Origin: Symbiodinium natans
Lineage: Eukaryota > Sar > Dinophyceae > Suessiales > Symbiodiniaceae
Assembly (NCBI GenBank): GCA_905221605.1
Contig: CAJNDS010002546.1
Coordinates: 1,032,544-1,096,543 of the forward strand
DNA: 64,000 nucleotides
Direction: 5' to 3'
Below, in pieces: positions 59,542 to 64,000 of the stretch. The translations under genes were made by a program, and so were the position numbers. Every line of letters starts with the position of its first letter. Within the stretch, counting starts at the first letter, position 1. The notes beneath the pieces were generated by a model that worked only from the letters and a program-made list of their open reading frames with translations, was not told the origin of the DNA and made no database searches.

Positions 59542-62500
59542 ATGGCTGTGATCGACGCTGTGCCATCTCTCGAAGAGCTGTCGCTGGTTGATGTGTGCGG
59601 ACAACAGTGCATGCCCGGGATCGAGACAAACCTGGCCGAACTTCTCTTGACAGCTGCAGAAGCAACTCCGGACCGCGTCTGCCTGGAAGTCGAGGGCGAA
59701 AGCTACACCTTCGCGCAGGCCCCCCCCCTCCCTCCCCTCTTAGCCCAAAGCTTTGACGACGACGGGGTTGTCCATGGAACAAGGGAAACTGGCGCTTTTG
59801 GGAGCAGAAGCCTCTTGAGCCGGGAGAGCTCGTTGGTTGTCCCAAGTTGCATTCGGGCCGCGCTGCGCTGTGTTGTTTGTGTCCCAAGTCATGCAGGAAA
59901 CTAGAGAGCACTTCTCGCCCGAATGCCTAGTTTGCAGAAGGCACCAGTGAGCATGTGTGGGCCTGTGCTCGGAAGGCTCTTCCTGAAGTTTGCCGATAGG
60001 TTGGGCTCCACATGCATGTATGTAAATGTAGAATGATGTAGATCTGTTTTGCTCCGGTCTGGCTCCTGCAGGTCGCTCGCATGGCGAACTCGATCCGCAA
60101 AGTCCTCCGCAAGGCCTTGGCTTCCTTGGACCTCCCGAGCGCGTCGCCCAGCGAGGTGCCGGAAGCCCACCAGCGCAGATCGGACGAGCATGTGGTGACC
60201 ATCGTGCTTGACCGAGGCGTGAAGAGCATCGCAGCCGTCCACGCCGTGATGCTGGAGGGGTGTGCGTACAACGCCTTCGACGTTGGAGAGCCCGTGGAGA
60301 AGCTTCGAAGCTGGGTGGAAGTCTCTCGCCCGCCAGTGATGATTTCCTCCGCCGACGTCTTGAAGCGACTCGCTCTCACGGACGTTGCAGCGACTTTGGG
60401 CGACTTCCCCCGCGTTGTCATCGATGCTGACTTGGCCTTGAAGAAGGCGGACAGCCGGGGCATGCTCCCAGCTGCCAAGCATGACCAAAACGATTTGGAT
60501 AGGTTGGCTTACCTGATCTTCACAAGTGGGTCCACGGGAAAGCCCAAGGCTGTAATGATCCGACACAAGTCGGCCTTGAACGTGGTGCGCATCTGGGGGA
60601 GGTATGTGGGTCTTGGCCCTCATGATCGGTTTGCTCAGGTTGCTTCCATGTCCTGGGACGTGCACATCATCGAAGTCTACGGCACCATGTCGGTGGGAGC
60701 CACGAGTGTCACTTGCCCGGATATGATCAAGAAGTCGGGCCCGGACATGCAAGTCTGGCTGAAGGACCGGATGATCACCGGGATGAGCGTGGTGCCTTCG
60801 CACTTGCGCACCATGGCTGGGGGCGGAGCCGACGTCTCAAGAAGTTCCGCAGGGCTTCCGCACTTGAGAATCCTGGACGTCGGAGGAGAGGCGCTGGGCG
60901 CGGACGTCGTGTCCACTTGGGCCCCAGGCCGTCGCCTCTTCAACAGCTACGGGCCCTCGGAAATCTCGGTGGTTTGTACGGGCGCTTACGTGAAGCCCGA
61001 CGAGATCATCACCATCGGCGCCGAGTTGCCCACCTACACGTGCCACATCCTGGACCCCGAGACGCTGGAACGGAAAGCGGATGGAGAGCGCGGCGTGCTC
61101 TTCGTGGGGGGCATCGGTCTGGCCCGAGGCTATCTCGAAGAGGAGGAGAAGACCAAGGCCAAGTTCGTGGAGTTGCCGGGCATCGGCCGTGTCTACAACA
61201 CCGGAGACCTGGCGCTCCGCGATGAGTCTGGGCGGATCCACTACCACGGCCGAGTGGACTGGCAGGCGACGGCCCTGCTTTCTGAAGAAGGGACACCCCC
61301 CCTGGTGAGTGATGATGAGTGTGTGTGTGTGTGAGAGAGAGAGTGCGTTCTCCGTTTGGATTGCTTAGTTTACTTGTGTTTTTTTCAAAGCGTTTTTCCA
61401 GGTGAAGGTGCGCGGCATTCGGATCGAGCTGGAAGCCTTGGAGCAGGCGATCGTGGAGTTGCCGGCGGTGAAGCACTGCGAGGCCTTTTTTTGTATCTGT
61501 AAGACTCCAGTGAAACTGTTGAATTTAGTCAGACTGTTGAAATTCGTGGCGACCGAACTGCGAGGCTCGTGTTCTGGACGGCCAGAGTTTGGTGCTGCTG
61601 GCTTCAGGAACTTCAGGGGATGTTTCGGAGGCGGAGCTGAAAGCGACGGCCGCGTCGCTGGGCCGGGGCTACGTTCTGAGCCAGGTGAAGATCGTAGAGA
61701 ACGACGCCTGGAAGTTCAACGCCTCCGGAAAGCTCTTGCGGAATGTGGTTCCCCTGGATGAGGAGATGAATGCGGAGGTGAAGAAAGATGGCTGGGAGGC
61801 CTTCGATAAGACCGGGGTGTCAGATCTCGAGCTCGAAATCGCAGCCTGCTTGGCTCCACAGTTGAACGTTGCGGAGTGGAGCCGGGACTCACATTTCATG
61901 GAGGATCTCGGCGTCGACTCCGGAGGTTTCGGACGACTGATCTCTCAGATGAGGTCCAAGCCGAGGCTGCAGAAGATCGACCTGCAGATGCTCTTTGACC
62001 GCCCCACGGTTCGATCGTTGGCCGCAGCTCTTGCTGAGCAGTCAGCGGAATCAGACTCTGAGGACGAAGTGAGCCTGGAACCGGACCTGCTGGATTCCTT
62101 CCTTGAGGCTGTGAAGGAGCAGCCCCACGCCGTCTGCCTCGAGGGGAGCTATGAGTCATTGAGCTACTTGCAGCTGCGTCGTCAGATGACAGCCTATCAG
62201 CGACTCTTGCATGAAGCCAAGCCGTCCAGGGGAAGCGTCGTGGCAATATGCCTGGAGTCCATGACTAGGCTGGGTGCCATGTTGGGGGTTCTCCGTGAAG
62301 GGTGCGTCTTCAGCCTTCTCGGACCGGATTGTGCGGAGCAGATCGAAGTGCTGAAGCCGGATTTCGTCTTGGCCAGCTCCGATGACAGCAGCTGGGGTCA
62401 GCTGGCCAAGCTTTGCGACGCTTCCTCCCAGATGAGTCTGCTCGATGCGAAAGCAGTGGGTTCCCTGCTGTCGCAGCCGCCCAAGGCCAGAAGGGCCATG

Positions 62501-63988
62501 CAAGGTGACGACGTGTGCTGCGTTGCCCTGGAAGTGAGGGGAGGCGTGCAGTGCGCAATCCCGGCATCGCACCGCGCCGTGCTGCAAGCGCTCGCCGCTT
62601 GGCGCCCAGTCGTGGAAGGCGGGCGCGTCTCCAGCCTCACAGTGTCGGGCACTGCAGGCGACATCCTCAGCACTTGGAGCATCTTGGCCCGAGGAGCCAC
62701 GCTGCTGGCCTATGATGCTGAACAGCTGCGGCAGATGCGGGCTGAGCTTCTGATCTGCGAGCATGACAAAGTCCCACGTTGTGGTGCGAGCCATGCGGGC
62801 CAGCGCAAGATCCTGCAGCTGCCAGTGGACGGTGGGTTCACGGCAGTTCCGTCGTTTCCCAAGTACGCTCCCGCGGGAACTGCAGAAAGCCTCCGTTCAC
62901 AAGCTCTTCGATCTTCTTCCTTGCTCTCTTTGGCTTCATCTTTAGCTCCCTACATCCTTGGACAAAGCCAGGCAGAGGGAACGGAGAGCTTCGGCAATCG
63001 CAGCTGGCCCGTGCTATGTGCTGCGGTGCAAGGCCTGGCCATTTTGGGACAGCCGGTCTTTGTGGCGTCTCGCCTGCTTCTTGCGGAAAGAGTTCTGCTG
63101 CCTTTGTCGTTCATGCTGCCCGTCTGGCAGACCTTCCTCTTGCTGATAGCTGTGCTGACGCTGGAGCAGTTCGTTCGGGTGTTCATCTTGGTGGCTGTGA
63201 AGTGGTCTCTGATCGGTCGCTACAAGGCAGGTGATCATGACATCTACAGCTTGTTCTATCTGCGTCATTGGCTGGTAGAGCACATGGCGAAGGGCACCAT
63301 TGTGGGCCAGAATGCGCATCAGGGAAGCAACATCGCCTTCTTGTTTCTGCGCAACCTGGCTTTGAGGGCCCTCGGCGCAGATGTCCGACTGACCTCAGTG
63401 GTCACTGCTCGCGTGGTGGCGTATGACCTCGTTTCAGTCGGCGACTTGGCGACCGTCCATGGCCCTCGACACCTGACCGCCGTGAACTATGGCAGCAGGC
63501 GCATGGTCCTGAAACCCGTGAAGGTGGGTGCGGGCGCCTATGTGGGCCCCAACTGCACTTTGGAGCCGGGATGTGAGATTGCAGCTGCGGGCTATGTGGA
63601 GCCTTTGTCAGCCGTCCCTTCTGGCATGCTGGTGGATGGCCGTGTGTGTGGCGTTCCTGCTCAAGTTGTGGGGCCCAAAGATCTCTGCAGGTTGCCTGAC
63701 CCTGCAGAAGTCCGAAACTTTCGAACTCGCGCGGCCTTCTTTGCCACAGCCTACTGGATGTTGCTCCTTCCCAAAGCGCTGATGCCGCTCATTGGCGTCT
63801 TGGCGTTCCAGCTGCTCAGCTCGTATCCTTGGAATCATCAGGAAGTAGTCAGGGAAGAGTCCATGTATCCGGAGCATGTGGACGTGCTGCCCACAGAGAT
63901 GATGGATCGGCTAAAATGGATTCCGCTCATCGCGTTCGGGGCTTCCATGTTGAACACGGTGCGGCACCCAGGCATATGCTGTTCTTGA
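59542..63988 (+). CDS. NRPS-like protein: A-T-decayed A-Pls-type membrane terminal domain (partial, four exons)
   Basis: Exons 59542-59718, 60072-61265, 61402-61482 and 61565-63988 join in phase to about 1291 aa. Adenylation core motifs: LIFTSGSTGKPKAV (near 206), SWDVHIIE (near 255, the Asp that anchors the amino group of an amino-acid substrate), NSYGPSE (near 350), YNTGDLA (near 434), GRVDWQVKVRGIRIE across intron 2, and SGKLLRN with the A10 lysine (near 540). Carrier domain LGVDSGG with its phosphopantetheine serine (near 602). Residues about 662-910 resemble an adenylation N-terminal half without its P-loop. Then hydrophobic helices from about 964, GRYKAG and SLFYLRHW, a hexapeptide beta-helix region (about 1083-1193) and more helices, as in the terminal domain of epsilon-poly-lysine synthetase-type NRPSs. 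No condensation domain is seen. ATG 59542 was chosen because recognisable sequence starts there. The stop at 63986-63988 probably lies in an intron (CCCAG|GCATATG), so the 3' end is likely outside the window. Product unknown. Confidence 0.85.
59719..60071 (+). other. Intron 1 of NRPS-like gene (GC-AG)
   Basis: 353 bp from GCCCCCCC to CTGCAG. Removal joins TACACCTTCGCGCAG to GTCGCTCGCATGG in phase 0 (SYTFAQ-VARMAN), matching the usual adenylation-domain N-terminal motif. Confidence 0.75.
61266..61401 (+). other. Intron 2 of NRPS-like gene (GC-AG)
   Basis: 136 bp from GCGACGG to TTTCCAG, with a (GT)n(GA)n tract at 61319-61342. Removal joins GACTGGCAG to GTGAAGGTG, rebuilding the A8 motif (GRVDWQ-VKVRGIRIE). 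Confidence 0.85.
61483..61564 (+). other. Intron 3 of NRPS-like gene (82 bp, direct repeats at ends)
   Basis: Starts GCCTTTTTTTG and ends CTGCGAG. ACTGCGAGGC occurs at 61475-61484 and 61557-61566, spanning both splice junctions. Removal joins AAGCACTGCGAG to GCTCGTGTT in phase (KHCE-ARVLDG). The 10-bp duplication resembles the target duplication of introner-type insertions. Confidence 0.75.
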
Positions 63989-64000
63989 GCTGGGGTTTGT

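Noticed and set aside
59903-60803. 300-codon minus-strand frame opposite the NRPS-like exon
   Set aside because: Antisense to clear adenylation-domain motifs.
63986-63988. True C-terminus of the NRPS-like protein
   Set aside because: A likely GC splice donor (CCCAG|GCATATG) lies just upstream, so this stop is probably intronic.
1-64000. tRNA, rRNA, snRNA and spliced-leader RNA genes
   Set aside because: I looked for conserved boxes and a spliced-leader-like core and found none; a covariance-model scan would be decisive.

Overview
The window looks like nuclear DNA of a dinoflagellate, most likely of the Symbiodiniaceae type. This is inferred from several signs together: gene-like exons separated by introns with GC or GA at the 5' end and AG|G at the 3' end, many internal TTTAGGG-type telomere-like tracts, Ty1/copia polyproteins with unusual extra domains, and protein families (a membrane-inserted TIR-like protein and a stand-alone NRPS-like protein) that fit that group. 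The genus cannot be fixed from sequence alone.

Layout. 1-6605 is block A of a higher-order repeat with a period of about 3.6 kb, built from roughly 110-bp modules (shared core GTCTCACTTCTCTGG), C-run/TTAAG arrays, a G7/C7 hairpin module and a CGGCACAAGTGCTTG module. 6606-7738 is a non-repeat island with no recognisable gene. 7739-35892 and 36455-44487 are the two arms of a very large imperfect palindrome made of the same repeat family, about 8.5 and 8.0 kb once insertions are removed, around a 562-bp spacer. Two LTR retrotransposons of the copia order lie in the left arm only: element 1 (15533-26445, identical 200-bp LTRs, GTTTA target duplication, one 3317-codon ORF) and element 2 (26876-35586, 584/580-bp LTRs, separate gag-pro, pol and small 3' ORFs). 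The right arm keeps both empty target sites.

The retroelements are the most unusual content. Element 1 has a multi-membrane-segment leader before Gag, a SAP-like domain before integrase, and a membrane-anchored coiled-coil tail after RNase H. Element 2 has a methyltransferase-like domain after RNase H and a separate small ORF with one membrane segment. Both elements carry the same small module, one membrane segment plus H-x4-C...C-x2-C, at opposite ends of their coding regions.

44488-48840 is intergenic DNA rich in minisatellites, microsatellites and telomere-like tracts. 48899-50662 holds a three-exon gene for a TIR-like protein with two transmembrane helices inserted into the TIR fold; one of its introns carries telomere-like repeats. 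50663-59500 is mostly non-coding (tandem repeats, a 10-bp self-complementary AT array, more telomere-like tracts) with a few possible stray exons. 59542 to the right end is a multi-exon NRPS-like gene: adenylation domain, carrier domain, a decayed second adenylation-like segment, and a membrane/beta-helix terminal domain like that of epsilon-poly-lysine synthetases. It probably continues beyond the window.

All identities, repeat periods and exon joins were read by eye. No searches or alignments were run.
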